DNA of 64,000 nt from Eustoma russellianum (lineage: Eukaryota; Streptophyta; Magnoliopsida; Gentianales; Gentianaceae), in NCBI GenBank assembly GCA_036186865.1, contig AP025046.1, positions 31,459,957 through 31,523,956 on the forward strand, given 5' to 3'. Each line of letters opens with the position of its first letter. Within the stretch, counting starts at the first letter, position 1. The notes beneath the pieces are model-generated. The model made no database searches, was not told where the DNA came from, and saw nothing but the letters and a program-made list of their open reading frames with translations. The position numbers and the translations under genes were made by a program. Below are positions 42,677 to 55,062 of this stretch, one piece after another.

Positions 42677-44050
42677 TGTTAGTGTGTGTGTCTTAGGCCA
42701 CGATTTGGATGTTTATGTTATACATTTATTATTAATAAAAGAGGTTTAATTATCATTATTGTTGGTGAGTATGTTACACAATTTTGATATATGTTCCTGA
42801 TTCATTATTGTTATAGAGATAAAATAATTTATAATCAGTATGAGTATTGATTTGATAATCATGAGATGATTATGTGTGTAGTGATACAAATAAATCTCAT
42901 AGATACTTGTTAGAGAACAGTGTATTGGATAGACCCATCATGAGATTACTACATGGATTAGCGTCATAAGTAAATCTCATGATAGTCATTTTTTTAATCC
43001 TTAGACTTGAGATTGTCATAGTTTCCAACATAAGGACTATTGTATTTTGACATGATCTAACGTTATTCGTAACTGGATAATAATAAAGGTCATGATTGAG
43101 TATGATAGAAATTATGTAGAGAATATTGAACAATCAAGATAGAATTTGTCCCTCTCTTTTGAGAGAGATATCTTTGGGCCCCTCAATTAATGAGATTGTG
43201 AAATGCATGGCCGTGCTCAAATGAATTGATAGTGTGATCAGTATCATTTGTTTTATCAGTCTACTTAGAGATTGAGTAATCATATGTTTGAACAATATAA
43301 GTATGACGCCGACCATGACTTATGTTCGAACTAGATATCGTGTGACAAAGGATTAATGCATGTGCTATTATTAGTCTAGTTGGACTATACTCGTATTAAT
43401 CGGGTAGTCGTAATGCCTTGCTAGAGGCCAATTACGACTTGTTGGTTTAATAGAGATTTAACCCACTACCAATTAATATGGGCCTATCGGGTCACACACA
43501 AGAATGCGTATGTGCTGATATTAATATTAATAATATTAATATTAGATATTAATTATTATTATTATTAATTTCGTTTTTATGGTTATATATATATGTATTA
43601 TCGGATAATAACGAATGAATACATATCTGATATGGATTTTGAATATCCTGATAGAATCCATATCTGATATGGATTTTGATTGGCATCAACTAATCCGATT
43701 AGGACTCGGATTTTGATGTCTATATATGTGTATATATATCTGTGTATCTCATATAGAGAAGACACACGAAAACCAACAGAAAAACAAAACCCTATAATCG
43801 TTTTTAAGAAAAGCCGAGTTCTTCAGCCGCGCCGTTCCACGAGCTAGCACTCCGGACGGAAGCATTCGTGTGGATACCGACAGAGGGTGATCGTGCCATC
43901 ACACTTCCTATGTTTGCATGTTCCACGTCTGCAGATTTCAAATCTATAGAGGTATGGTTTTTTATTTCTTTCATCGAATTAAACCAACAACATAGATCCT
44001 TGGTAGGAAATCGGAGATCAAGTTTTGTTTTTTCCGCTGCGCGTTTTGCA
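42677..44050 (+). repeat. Copia-type LTR, without its internal region
   Basis: Starts TGTTAGTGTGTGTGTC and ends TTTTTTCCGCTGCGCGTTTTGCA, the TTCCGCTGCGC end being typical of plant copia LTRs. Inside is a TATA-rich stretch near 43720 and a duplicated ATATCTGATATGGATTTTGA (43623 and 43661). The flanking 5-mers (GAACA, GTGAT) do not match and no PBS follows, so it is either a truncated element or a decayed solo LTR. Confidence 0.6.
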
Positions 44051-44334
44051 GTGATCTCGTTGCATTTCTTAACACCTTTAAATCATGCTTTTTTCTCTCC
44101 CTTTATTTTGTAAATCACATCAAAACCATTAGTATCAATGGAAAGAAAGAGCAATTTATACCATATAAACAAAAATCAAGCATTTTTAGTGTGTCATACT
44201 CACTGTGTATGCTATTTTCTTCTATGTCATAGATTCACATCAAAACCATCAAAAAATTGTGAAATGACAAACAAGTTATACGACAAGTTGCTTACCAAGA
44301 GTATATCGAAAATCTGAAGTGTATACCTCATTTG
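44051..44334. other. Unassigned stretch
   Basis: AT-rich. Contains ATTCACATCAAAACCATC twice (44115 and 44231). No coding text. The Sirevirus match starts at about 44335. Confidence 0.3.
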
Positions 44335-45013
44335 TCATTTCCAAAGGTTATAGATCCTCCTTTTGTAACCTTTTTCAATTTTGAGAACAAGCTCAGATCT
44401 CCTGTCATGTGCCTTGAGCTATCACTGTCAAGGAACCACTTGACTGATGTATCTTTCGGTTTATGTGCTTCCTGCAAAGTGTAACACTCATGTAGGTACC
44501 CTTTATTTTTTGGTCCTTGAGGGTTAGTGATTCAACCTTTTGTAAGAGTACCTTTTGGTACCCAAACTTAGGTGATCTTTCTTGGTGTTACAAAAGGTGA
44601 CAAAAAAGATGAAGAAGCAATATAATATGTGTTAAGAGCATTTTTATTTGGCCTATGGCCGAAATCTTCATTGTGAGCATAATGTGATTTTCGGTTTTGA
44701 TATGTATTTCGGTTTGCAAGAATACTGCATGATCTAGATGCATTTGAATGATATGATTGTCACATATGCATCAATGAGTTTATTTCATATCTATAAGGTA
44801 CATGATTATACCTTGCACGTGATGAAAAAGGAGTGCGATGAGATATAACAGGTGGCACACTAGTTGCCTTCTTAGACTGTACAATCGTCTTAAATGCATG
44901 CGGTTGTTTAGATGAAGATAGGACAAAGTTTGTAGACTTGTTTTGTACCTTATATCTTCAACATAACCTAATCCGTTTTTATCATTTTCATGTTTTTGAG
45001 AAGAAATGAGAAG
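44335..45013 (-). pseudogene. Sirevirus gag end and protease (remnant)
   Basis: On the minus strand, after Lys/Ser-rich gag text, it reads SVKWFLDSDSSRHMTGDLSL and FSKLKKVTKGGSITFG. The catalytic DSG of the aspartic protease is changed to DSD, and the following Cys to Ser, whereas the plus-strand copy at 54080 keeps DSGCS. The pol match stops directly after. Confidence 0.75.
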
Positions 45014-45304
45014 ATCTATGTAGCGCCCCGCCCAGGACTAGCGGCGCGGCACGGTGCACCGTCGTACTCTGCTACGAGAAGTACAAGGCGTCAATATCAT
45101 ATATATGCGCATCGTCATAAACATGTATCGGATAGCGGAAGCATCATAACATAGACAGAAATAAAACATCGACATAAGTACAAACTACTACATCCGAGAT
45201 AGTACCAGGAGTGCATCATCAACATAAATATCACAAGTACAGAGCTGAAATTTTCAAAATACAAAAGCTGATACAGCAGTCTACTAGGCAGCTCTCTAAA
45301 CCTA

Positions 45305-45400
45305 TTATCTGGGCTCATCCTCTATAAAATTCCTGCCTGGGTCATGCGGGTCTGCATGATAAAATAAAGGGGTGAGCAATAATAAATCGCTCTGCAAGTA
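45305..45400 (-). promoter_or_regulatory. LTR hairpin / splice-acceptor / acidic mini-frame module (LTR D)
   Basis: Minus strand GAGCGATTTATTATTGCTC forms an imperfect hairpin. It is followed by ACCCCTTTATTTTATCATGCAG (AG ends 45352). After two bases the frame reads PHDPGRNFIEDEPR and stops TAA at 45305-45307. It lies about 335 bp from the LTR 3' end. Confidence 0.55.
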
Positions 45401-45939
45401 TTTCTGCCTAGATTCATCAAGTGGATATACATGGGGACCAGGGTAGTGAAGATACTACAGTAAAACGCAGAGTAGGTATCATATGAATAACATGTATGAA
45501 AGTAATATTCAATGCAATCAACATAAATAAAGGGTACAGTAAATCAGACAGTTAAGTCCTTTCATCAGCTTTACCTTGAACTGAGCTAACTTTCATATAA
45601 TCTGTATATTCTTGATTACAATCTTTTAAGTTCAGTTTCATGTGCTTGCTTGACCTGCATACATGGGCAACGTATACAATCAATTATGACTTAAGGGTAC
45701 TAAGAGCTCTTGGGACATGTTGGTGATGCATGCATTGTAAAACTTTCAGAAAAATATCATCTCATACATTTGTAAACATGACAGAACATGAATCGCCTAT
45801 AACACTTTTCATAACATAAGAATAGTAACCACGACATGCCAAATGATTCCCCAAGTAGCCTTTAGTAACGTCTATGAATCCCAATGGTCCAACCACGGTG
45901 TTACATCATATGTACCTAGGACTAATGGTAACAGATTAT

Positions 45940-46190
45940 GACTGAGATCCCGAGTCCCAGAAGCGGTGTTATAGTCAATAGCAAAGTCTTTTGCTCTTGT
46001 TATCCTCCCCCTGGACCAGACATCAGGTAGCTCTCCATACGGAACGTCGTAGATGTAACAGAAAGACGGAGATCCCTTGTCCTGGACAAGGTGTTACACT
46101 TAGCCAACAGAAACATGCATATACTAAAAGGTAGAGATCCCTTGTCCCCGACAAGGTGTTACACTCATCCAACAGAAACATGCATAAGTC
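45940..46190 (-). repeat. Tandem repeats inside LTR D
   Basis: Three units built on GAGATCCCTTGTCCCCGACA followed by AGGTGTTAC (plus strand), period about 65 bp. Each contains the inverted pair CTTGTCC/GGACAAG or CTTGTC/GACAAG. They lie 920-1,170 bp from the LTR 3' end. Confidence 0.8.
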
Positions 46191-49034
46191 ATATGGAATC
46201 ATTCATCTCATGGTAAAATTCTTTAACCATAAAATCCTTTAAAACATCTTTTGCAATAATCCTTTCTGAACGTGATCCTAAGTAAAACTTGTTTGCTTTG
46301 AAAATCATGCGGACATATGCGTATGAAAATGTTCGGTCTCTAGACTGGTTCTAAGGTCTTATAATAACTCAGCTCATAAATTTCTTACTTACTTAATGGT
46401 TATATCATGTGTTGGTGTAGACTATTTTGCCCTTTTTGTCCTTAATGGTGCCTTCAGCTTTTTGGGACGAAAAACAGCCATTTTTAGTGTTTTGAGCATT
46501 AACGTTATTTACTTAATATGTTCAATACTTAGATACATTTAAAAACACCCAAAACAGCCCACTTGTCATAATTGCTAAATTTGGAAAATACCAATTAACC
46601 CTTATAGAGTGGTTTCGGCCAAATGGTCCGAAACAGCCCTACTTTAGTGATTCATCTTTTTCCATTCTATTGATTTGATCATTCCTTGATTTATCACATA
46701 TAATATGTACTCTTACGCATATATTTACGTAGATATACTCATCTAATGTAGGCCACCACATAGGAACCAAGGAGGCCTCATGGCCGAGAGCCAATATACC
46801 CATCATCATTGCTTTTTCCAGCTTGTTACATACACGCAAGATGCAATAATGATAACATTAATTTATACATTAAGTTACCATGGATATATGTTAGAATGAT
46901 GCACAAATTTCATGTTCTTAACATATTAATCTTGAAATAAAGTCACATCCCATAATCATGATCATAAGAACCATAGGTATAAGGATGATTAGTTATTAGT
47001 AACATGCAATTACATAAGAGAACAACACCCATGCAAATACACCTCCTTAGACTATGATCATCAAAATACACATCATGATGATGGTGATGAAATCATGGTC
47101 TTTGATGGAGGCTCAATCAGCCCCATCTTAGAAGGATGACGATGAAGTTGTGGTGATGATCATTAAAGATGGTGACTTTGATGGCATGCATTTTGGTATA
47201 GATTATATTGCACCATAAGCATAATATATCATGACCATATCATGCAAATACACTCTCATACAAATGAAAACAAAGTAAACGATGGTCATCCAATATGCAC
47301 ATATGAAGATGATGTTTGATGAGGTTCTTAGTACACTTTTCAAGAAAGTGTACTAATTTGACTACATTTTACATAGAAGATGATGCATGCAAGTTTGCTC
47401 TTCATTTCTTAGGCCATGCACATCCTTAAGGGGGCTGTTGATTCTAAGATTTTGCCATGGATTTCCTATTTAACTATCTCATCCTAACAACATTCATGAA
47501 CTATACAAGAATAACACACATGCATACATAGTTTAAGCATGCAAGAACACTTTTCATAACTTGATGATAAGGGCTTCATTTTAACATATGCATGCACGAT
47601 CCATCCTTTGATACGAACATAGGAGACTCATTTTTAAACATTCTTTGAGAAGCTAAGAAGAATACTTGCCTTGATACTTGAATCTTTTGCCTAGAAGTAC
47701 AAGATTTGTTCTTTGTTTGGCCTTGGAATGTACACGGCCTTGAAGACATGTAAGGAGGAAAGTTAGTTTCTCTGTAAGATAATAAGGTTGTAGATGTTCT
47801 AAGACTCAATCCAAGTAGTTCTTATCTTAAAGGCTTGAAGTCTCTTACATTCCTCAACTTAGGAGATGTCTCCTTCACTCTTGAGGAACCATCGGTTTTT
47901 GGCTAGAATAGAAAAGATTTTGAGTAATTTTAGAAGAGTATAAGAAGAGAAAATTGCTAGCATGAATATTATAACACCTTACCTTAAACATTCCTACTCT
48001 TAGAAGCTTGTTTCCTCACTTGAATATGAAAGAAATTGGTTCTCTTCTTAATGGTGACTCACAGTTGTGATGAGGAAATGAAGAGAGGTTTTGATCTTTG
48101 TGAGGGAGTGGAGAGTGTAGAGAAAATGTTTCTAGAGAGAGTGAGCTAAGGAAAATGAAAGAGAGTGAAACGAAGAGTTGTCCTACAATTTGATAGGTTT
48201 ATCCCTCCTTGGTTCATGGTTGTCTAAGATTTAGAGTAGTGGGGTGATAATGATTGCATTTTGGTTTGAGAAGGGGAAATGTAAGCAAAGAAACTTTGCA
48301 TGAAATGTGCTTGAAGGGAAATGGAAGTGTAAGAGTGTGAGATGATGCAGGGAAAAGAAATGTGAGCATATGTCTTGCAAGTGGGAAATTATTTTGTCTT
48401 CCAATTCTCCCTTAGCCAAAATTCTTGAAGACATAGTGTGGGAGAAATGCCATGCAAAATGTTTGATTGGAGAAGTTTTCTCCTTTGTGTAAGAAAGGTG
48501 ATAATGGCTAAGGGGATAAAAAAAGAAAATTGTATTGTTCTCATTTAGGTTATTAGCCTAAAATTATAATATAAATGGAAGAGTAATTATGTGTTGTTTA
48601 AAGATAGTGGAAGAGGAGATTCCTTTGCATGAAATTTAATTGGTAGCCAAGCCACTCTGTGTAAGAAAGGTGTAATGATGAGGGAAATTAGAAAAGAGTA
48701 AAAATGAAAATAATGTTGAACAAGTTAGAAGTGGCCGGATTAGGGCGGTGGATGCAAGTGGGATGTGACATTACATTTCTAGCCTTGCTTTATTTTCCAT
48801 ATGTGTAGCTTCCTTTTTCTTTATTTAATTCCTAGATAAAATTTGTTTCATTTATTTATATGCTCCCTTAATTAGTCTTCACACTCATTAAGTTAACTCT
48901 TAGTAGTTCTTATATTTTATTTAGGTAACCTATACATATTGCACTAAGTGCGGTACAATTTGCACTCAAAGTCTGTCGTAATTTCCTCTGTTCATTTTAC
49001 CAACTAGCTAGGAGGTGCGGGTCGTAACAATCTA

Positions 49035-49593
49035 ACATGCAAGTACCTGTATCGGATTAATTTACCATCTTTTTTGTGTGTGTTTCTTGATTTCCAATTT
49101 TAAATCTCGGCCTTCGTCTCATTATTCTTGGATGTTAATGATGAAATTTCGGACTTTAATGAATTTATCATAAAGACGACTCTTCTTTTGAATCGTTTAA
49201 TTGAGATACAAGATTTGTGTTAGAAGATTCTAACAATTCCTTGTCTTCAATTAACCATTTCTTTCCTTTTGTAAGAGTCTTAGAAAACTTAGGCAACACA
49301 AGATATTGACAATATAAATCATCATAAGAAGGCTTAGAATCAGAATCAGAATCAGAATCAGAATTTACCTCATTGGATGCTTTGGATGTAAAGCATACTT
49401 GAGCCATTTCCTCTTCAGATTCTTCACTTTCAGAATCGGATGAATCACTCCATGTAGATTCTTTAAGGGCTCTTCTTGTTCTCCTTTGTTTAGGTTTCAA
49501 GACCGGTCTAGTTTTTGTCCAATCCTTCTCACGATTTTCGTTCATTGTTTTGTTTGGGTCTTTGTTCGGCAGTCATAAGAGAGGTGTCCAAGT
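49035..49593 (-). pseudogene. Sirevirus gag, C-terminal part
   Basis: An open frame at 49168-49545 reads RRALKESTWSDSSDSESEES, EEEMAQVCF and NSDSDSDSDSKPSYDDLYCQ, then a coiled-coil-like ELLESSNTNLVSQLND. The acidic Ser-Asp run and TWSDSD are typical of Sirevirus gag. The plus-strand copy at 53095-53448 has nearly the same text. Confidence 0.8.
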
Positions 49594-49607
49594 ATAACAC
49601 TTAATAT

Positions 49608-50804
49608 ACACAACAACAACAATAACAACACATACCTAGTATATCCCAATGCCATCAAAAGCTATCGTTAGGGTCTGAGGAGGGTGAGAGGTAGACAAAC
49701 AATATTTCCATCCCAAGGGATAGAGAGTTTGCTTCCAGTGAGACCCCCGGCTCTATTTGTACCTGCATATATAAAACAATAATACGGCTATGGTGTACTA
49801 GTGTGTTAGTGAAGGAATTTAGTAGAATACAAATAGACAGCTTACGATATTAAAATAGTCATAACGTGTATATGCACAAATAATGACAGAAAAATGACAG
49901 AAGAGAAAAAATGCAAAGGCCACCTAAAGTGTATAGAGTATCTACATCCCTAAGTACACTCTAAGGTTTCCCTATTCCCTGTCTAAACCTCCTTAACTTT
50001 AATCTTCTGCTTCCATGAACTCCTATTATGGACCATGTCCTCAAAAAGGTGCAAATCTAGTACGTCCTATTTGATTCGCTCATCCCAAGTAAGTTTCGGC
50101 TTGCCTTTACTCCTCTTCCCCTCTACAGTGAGGCTTTCAACTACTCTGACAGCCGTCGTTGTCTTTCTCCTCTTGACATGCCCAAACCGTCTCAGTCTTC
50201 CCTCCCTTATCTTATTTGCTATACTAGTCGCCCCTAACCTTTCTCTAAATACCTCATTTCTTATCCAGTCTAGGCTTGTGTGCTCACACATCCACCTCAG
50301 CATCCTCATCTCTATCACTTCCATCTTCTGCGACTGTGTCCTCTTGATGGCCCAACAATCTGTTCAATATAACATTGGCCGCTGCACTGCCACCCTATAA
50401 AATTTTCCTTTTAATTTAGTTGGAAAATTCTTGTCACATAGCACCCCTGACCCCGCCCTCCACCTACACCAGCCAGCCTGAACTCTGTATGCTACGTCAC
50501 TATCTATGTCCCTATCTTGCTGTGCAAAGGATCCTAGGTACTTGAACTTACTTACATGTGGGACCGCTTGACGCTTGATAGTGAGCTGGCTATTCTCACA
50601 ATCGGCTGCGTTGCTGAAGTTGCAGTGCAGATACTCAGTCTTAGAACGACTAATTCTTAAGCCCTTTCTTTCTAACACACCTCGCCACTCCTCTATTCTT
50701 ATACTCGGAGTATGTCTACTCTATGCAACTAATACAATATCGTCAGCAAAGAGCATACACCACGGGATTGCCTCCTAGATCATCTTTGACAACTCTTCAA
50801 GGAA
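49608..50804 (-). mobile_element. 5'-truncated RTE LINE with 14-bp TSD
   Basis: Flanked by perfect ATAACACTTAATAT direct repeats (49594-49607 and 50805-50818). It encodes the RT end (LEELSKMI, stop, EAIPWCMLFADDIVLVA), SRSKTEYLHCNFS, SKFKYLGSF, VEVIEMRMLRWMCEHTSLDW and LRRFGHVKRRKTT. It is homologous to 11792-13721 but starts about 740 bp later. Its 3' tail is TTG-type (ACAACAACAACAATAACAAC on the plus strand) instead of the GAT-type tail of the other copy. Confidence 0.93.
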
Positions 50805-50818
50805 ATAACACTTAATAT

Positions 50819-51706
50819 CTTTATCATTATTCTTATTTCTATAATTCTTAGATGAAGTAGGCTTAGGTTTGTTTGTAAACGACTTTCTCATGATCTTTCT
50901 TAATCCTTTAGCCAACGTGATTAGATCTACATTATCAGAATCCGTGTCACTATCATCTACATGATCAGTAGAGGTAAAGACATATTCATTTGATTTAAAC
51001 GCTATAGTCCTATCTTGTTTAGAAGTTGATTCAGAATTTCTTAGAGTGAGTTTGTTTTCATATACCTTTAGAGATCCGATCAATTCCTCCAGTTTTATTG
51101 ACTTGGTTATTTACTTTCTTCCATTGCGGTGACTTTAGGATCCCATTCGGATGGGAGGCTTCTCAATACATTATGCATCGTTTCCTGTGAAGGATATACC
51201 TTGCCAAGAGACTCAAGAGAATTCTAGATATTAATCAATCTTAAATCCATAGCGATGATAGATTCATTTGGTAATAATCTGAAGGATTCAAGATTAGACA
51301 TAAGCATGTTTATCTTGGACTCTTTAACTTGACTAGTACCTTCATGTTTCATTTCAAGACATCTCCACATTTCTTGGGTATTAGAACAAATTGTTACATA
51401 ACTTGATTCACTTTTACTTAAACCATTTAGAAGAAGTTGCATAGCCTTAGCATTCATACTCAATCTCTTTATATCTTCTATAGTATATTCTTGCTTAGGT
51501 TTACAACTTCTAAAGTAACGCCATCAATTAGTTATCTTAGACGGAACAAACGTACCATCTTCCATGATGGACCATAAGTATATATCGGTAGCCATAAGAA
51601 AGAGTTCCATACGTAGTTTCCGTTGAATAAAAGACTCACCGTCAAAAAGGGGAGGCCTTTGGCTTCACATACCTTCTTGCTCAGTTTTATGACTAGTGCA
51701 TGCCAT
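50819..51706 (-). pseudogene. Sirevirus gag, N-terminal part
   Basis: Starts ATG at 51706 (MACTSHKTEQ). It has RPPLFDGESFIQRKLRMELF and MATDIYLWSIMEDGTFVP of the UBN2-type gag domain, then MNAKAMQLLLNGLSKSESSY, CSNTQEMWRCLEMKHEGTSQ and VKESKINMLMSNLESFRLLP, with stops at several places. The last part (NKLTLRNSESTSKQDRTIAF and TLAKGLRKIMRKSFTNK) runs into the RTE insertion. Confidence 0.82.
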
Positions 51707-51740
51707 CTCACAAAGATTCTTGTATCTTGTTTTAGTGAGT

Positions 51741-51760
51741 GTACCGTGCTCTAAGACCAT
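51741..51760 (-). other. Primer-binding site of the Sirevirus
   Basis: Minus strand ATGGTCTTAGAGCACGGTAC, related to the iMet-type TGGTATCAGAGC, lies between the LTR and gag. Confidence 0.7.
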
Positions 51761-51762
51761 TT

Positions 51763-53085
51763 ATAGGACTTGTAAAACACCATTACAAGGGAAGGGGAGT
51801 TGAATAGTGAGTGTGGAAAAATTGGTTTTAAAACTTTTTATTACCCAATAACTCACTTCTGAAAGCAGATTCTGTTTTCAGATCCTACTTTACATTAACT
51901 AGATGATTAGATTATAGACCTCCAAAAATCATAAAATTTAGTGACATTGTACCCTCAGATGCTATGAATGTTTCATAAAATATTCAGATTAAAATTGAAA
52001 GTGTAACCTTTTGAAAAAATGTTTTTACTCAGATTATGTCAATCTGCCAGAAACTGTTCTTCAAAATGAAAAATTTATTCCTATTGATTGACAATTCTAA
52101 ATGATCTGAAACTTTTATTATGTGACCCTTAGGATGTATACTTGAAAGGGTTGAAACAGTTTTTCAAAATTCCTTTGGTAAGTATATCAACTACATTGAT
52201 GTTCTCAACCTTTGCAGATCTGAGAATCACATTGCACTAGTCTCATAACTATGAATGTTTGATGACTTATACTTATCCAAATTCAATGAAACTTGTCCAA
52301 AATGAAACCTAAGAAATTTGGCTATGTTTCTGAAAAGTTTGATGATTTTTGGAAAAGTTTTGCTATTTTTACCATGGCTATGAAAATGATGCAGAAAGCA
52401 GGAACTGAAAGTAGAAGTGCTGAAAAGTAATAACACCGAGATTTTTATATTGGTTCGGTGAAATTGGCCTAATCTAGTCTTCGAGAACATCTTTCTTAGT
52501 ATTAACTAAACACAAAAACACCTTAGAACAAGGGTGACTTGATTTATACACCAATTCCACCCTTCTTACAACGAGCAAACAAAAACAACCAACACAAATA
52601 CCACATCCGCAAGGTATGATCACACCTTGATCAACCTTGTACAAGAATGGGATGTATATGGGTGGTAAAATCAAAGCCTATACAGAATTTAGAATGTATG
52701 TATGATAGGCTTGAAGCTATAAGTACGAGAAGAGAATAGGAGAAGAATAGAAGTCTTGCTTGAACTTGCTTGAATATGAACTTTTGGCTTGCTTTGTCTT
52801 GAACACTGTGCCTCCTTTTATAGGTTTGATGGATGCCCCTAGGCTGAATTCTTCCCTAAAATTTGTCTTGAATATCCTTGGAAGATGCCTTGTATAGCTT
52901 TATGACACACCCTTGCTTACTTCACAAAATGTGATTGGACAAATGATATATCTTCGCTTAGTTGTCACTCCATGATAGGGATTTCATTTTCCACCTTGGC
53001 ACTAATAATATGACCTAGATATTTATCATAAAAATCTGAAACACATGTCAAAAATCACATAAGTTAATTTCCAATAAATCAAGAT
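51763..53085 (-). repeat. 5' LTR of the minus-strand Sirevirus
   Basis: Its left part is repeated at 56361-57290 in the same orientation (GGTTGAATAGTGAG, ATAGACCTCCAAAAAT, TGTCAATC/TGCCAGAAACTGTTC). The PBS and gag follow on the minus strand. The right edge is uncertain: no TG start is visible before the plus-strand gag fragment begins at about 53095. Confidence 0.75.
52814..52824 (-). promoter_or_regulatory. TATA box of the Sirevirus LTR
   Basis: Minus strand CCTATAAAAGG, about 1.05 kb upstream of the LTR 3' end. Confidence 0.6.
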
Positions 53086-53094
53086 GTGATTTCC

Positions 53095-53834
53095 CCTCAA
53101 TTTTGGGAGGGAGCTGAAGAAGAAACAGCTCAAGTATGCTTTGCATCCAAAACATCTAATGAGATAAATTCTGATTCCGATTCTGATTCAGAACCTCCTT
53201 ATGATGATCTTTTTAGTCAATATCTTGAGTTGCATAAATTTAGTAAGACTCTTGCAAAAGAAAAGAAACGTCTAATTGAAGACAAGAAATTGTTAGAATC
53301 TTCTAACACAAATCTTGTATCTCAATTAAACGATTTAAAAGAGGAGTCGTCTTGCATAACTAACGCATTAGAACCTAAAATTGCATCTTTGGCATTAGAA
53401 AATACATTAATAAAAGACGAGATCTCAGATATGAGATCAAGAACATAGACCTAGAAAAGACGGTAAAACAATTTGATGCAGGAACTTGCATGTTAGATCG
53501 TATTATCCCTTCTCAAAAGCATGAAACTGACAAAACCAGATTATGGTATATTAAAGATTGTCAGGTACATAACAAATCTACAAACTATGTTTTATCTTCA
53601 TCTAAGCAACATGATAAATTTAAAATGATTGAAAAGCCTATGATGGCGACAATACAAACTAGCAAGTCACCTATTACATCTCATTGCACTACCTATTTTT
53701 CATCACATGAAAAGTATAATTATGTGCCATATAGATCTGAAAGGAAGCCATTGATGTATATGCGACATTCATATAATAATAATGCATCTAGATCATGCAC
53801 CTTGTATGCAAACCGAAATGCATATCAAAACTGA
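53095..53834 (+). pseudogene. Second Sirevirus copy: gag C-terminus (plus strand)
   Basis: EEETAQVCFASKTSNEINSD, SDSEPPYDDLFSQYLELHKF and LLESSNTNLVSQLNDLKEES match the minus-strand copy. It starts abruptly in mid-gag next to the LTR of the other copy. After a stop at 53446 it continues in another frame: MLDRIIPSQKHETDKTRLWY, then a Ser/Asn-rich stretch to 53834. Confidence 0.8.
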
Positions 53835-54039
53835 AAATTACCTTATTTTTACAATGATAGATTCGGCCATTATAGGCCAAAAAGAAATGATCGCAACATA
53901 GATTATATTTCTTCATCTTTTATAAGACCAAGAAAGGTCACCCGAGTTTGGGTACCAAAAGGTACTCTTACGAAGGGTTAAATCACTAACCTTTAAGGAC
54001 CCAAAAATAAAGGGTAACTAAATGATTGTTACACTTTGT

Positions 54040-54470
54040 AGGGATCATACAAAACAAAAGATGTAGCAAACAAGTGGTTTATTGACAGTGGTTGTTCAAG
54101 ACACATGACGAGTGATCCAACTCTATTTTCAAAATTAAAGAAGGTTACAAAAGGAGGATCCATACCCTTTGGAGATAACAACGAAGGCAAAATAATTGGA
54201 AAGGGAACAATTGAAAATCCAAGCACCCTTCAAGTTTCCAACGTATTCTTGGTAAGCAACTTATCCTACAACTTGCTTAGTATTTCACAATTTCTTGACA
54301 ATGGCTATGATGTGTGCTTTTCTCATCCATATTGCAACATTGTAAATAAAAATGGAGAAACGGTATTCAAAAGAAAAAGAGAAGGAAACATTTGTACATT
54401 ATCTATTGATGATACGTTAAATGCAAAAGTAAAGTGCTTTGTGTCAAATGAACCGAATGTGAATTTATAG
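54040..54470 (+). pseudogene. Sirevirus protease and pre-integrase region
   Basis: NKWFIDSGCSRHMTSDPTLF (DSG protease site), GGSIPFGDNNEGKIIGKGTI, NVFLVSNLSYNLLSISQFLD and a Cys-containing VCFSHPYCN. The frame stays open from the protease site to 54470. In the element this part frees the polyprotein domains. Confidence 0.82.
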
Positions 54471-55062
54471 CATAGACGTTTAGGACACATTGGCATATCC
54501 ACTCTTGAAAAACTTCAATGTAAAAATTTAGTACGAGGAATGCCTAAACTTGATTTGGACATCTTTAAGTTGTGAGAATCTTGTATTAAGTGCAAACAGA
54601 CAAGTGAGTCACTTAAGTCTAAGAATGAGATTAGCACATCTAGAATATTAGAATTATTACATATTGATTTGTTTGGTCCTAGTCGTACTAAAAGCCTTGG
54701 AGGGCCGCACTATGCATGTGTTATTGTTGATGATTTTTCACGTTATACATGGACTTTATTTATTGCAAATAAAGATGATAGTGCCATTGAGATTGCTATA
54801 TTGATAAAACAACTTGAAGATGAATACGATGTAAATGTGAAAAATATTAGGAATGATAGAGGTATTTGAAAATAAAGATATGATTGCATTTTGTGAAGAA
54901 AAAGGCATTAAGCATGAATTTTCACCACCTAGAACACCACAATTAAATGGTGTAGTTGAAAGAAAGAATATGACATTGGAAGAAATTGCAAGAACAATGC
55001 TTTGTAAAATCGATTGCCTAGATTTCTGTGGGCGGAAGCAGTTACTTGTGCATGTTATATAA
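54471..55062 (+). pseudogene. Sirevirus integrase (remnant)
   Basis: The zinc-binding HRRLGHIGISTLEKL...CIKCKQT (H-H-C-C) is interrupted by a TGA. Then come the core: LLHIDLFGPSR, VIVDDFSRYTWTLF (catalytic Asp), a stop or frame change at about 54868 (RNDRGI), then FCEEKGIKHEFSPPRTPQLN and GVVERKNMTLEEIARTML (catalytic Glu in VERKN). Homology fades after 55062. Confidence 0.8.

Larger units (their letters stand above)
45019..49029 (-). repeat. Solo gypsy LTR (family D), 4.0 kb
   Basis: On the minus strand it begins TGTTACGACCCGCACC (49029) and ends CCTGGGCGGGGCGCTACA (45019), with a perfect 5-bp TSD ATCTA (45014-45018 and 49030-49034). Sirevirus gag text is continuous once it is removed. Its 3' region resembles LTR E. 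The small open frames inside are not genes. Confidence 0.93.
44335..51706 (-). mobile_element. Sirevirus-type copia retrotransposon, truncated, minus strand
   Basis: On the minus strand it has a 5' LTR (53085-51763), PBS, gag (from 51706), gag C-terminus and the start of protease, ending at about 44335. Integrase, RT, RNase H and the 3' LTR are missing. A solo gypsy LTR (45019-49029) and an RTE LINE (49608-50804) are nested within it. The Ser/Asp-rich gag C-terminus and the KWFLDS...RHMT / GGSITFG protease text point to the Sirevirus (SIRE/Maximus) lineage. Confidence 0.85.
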
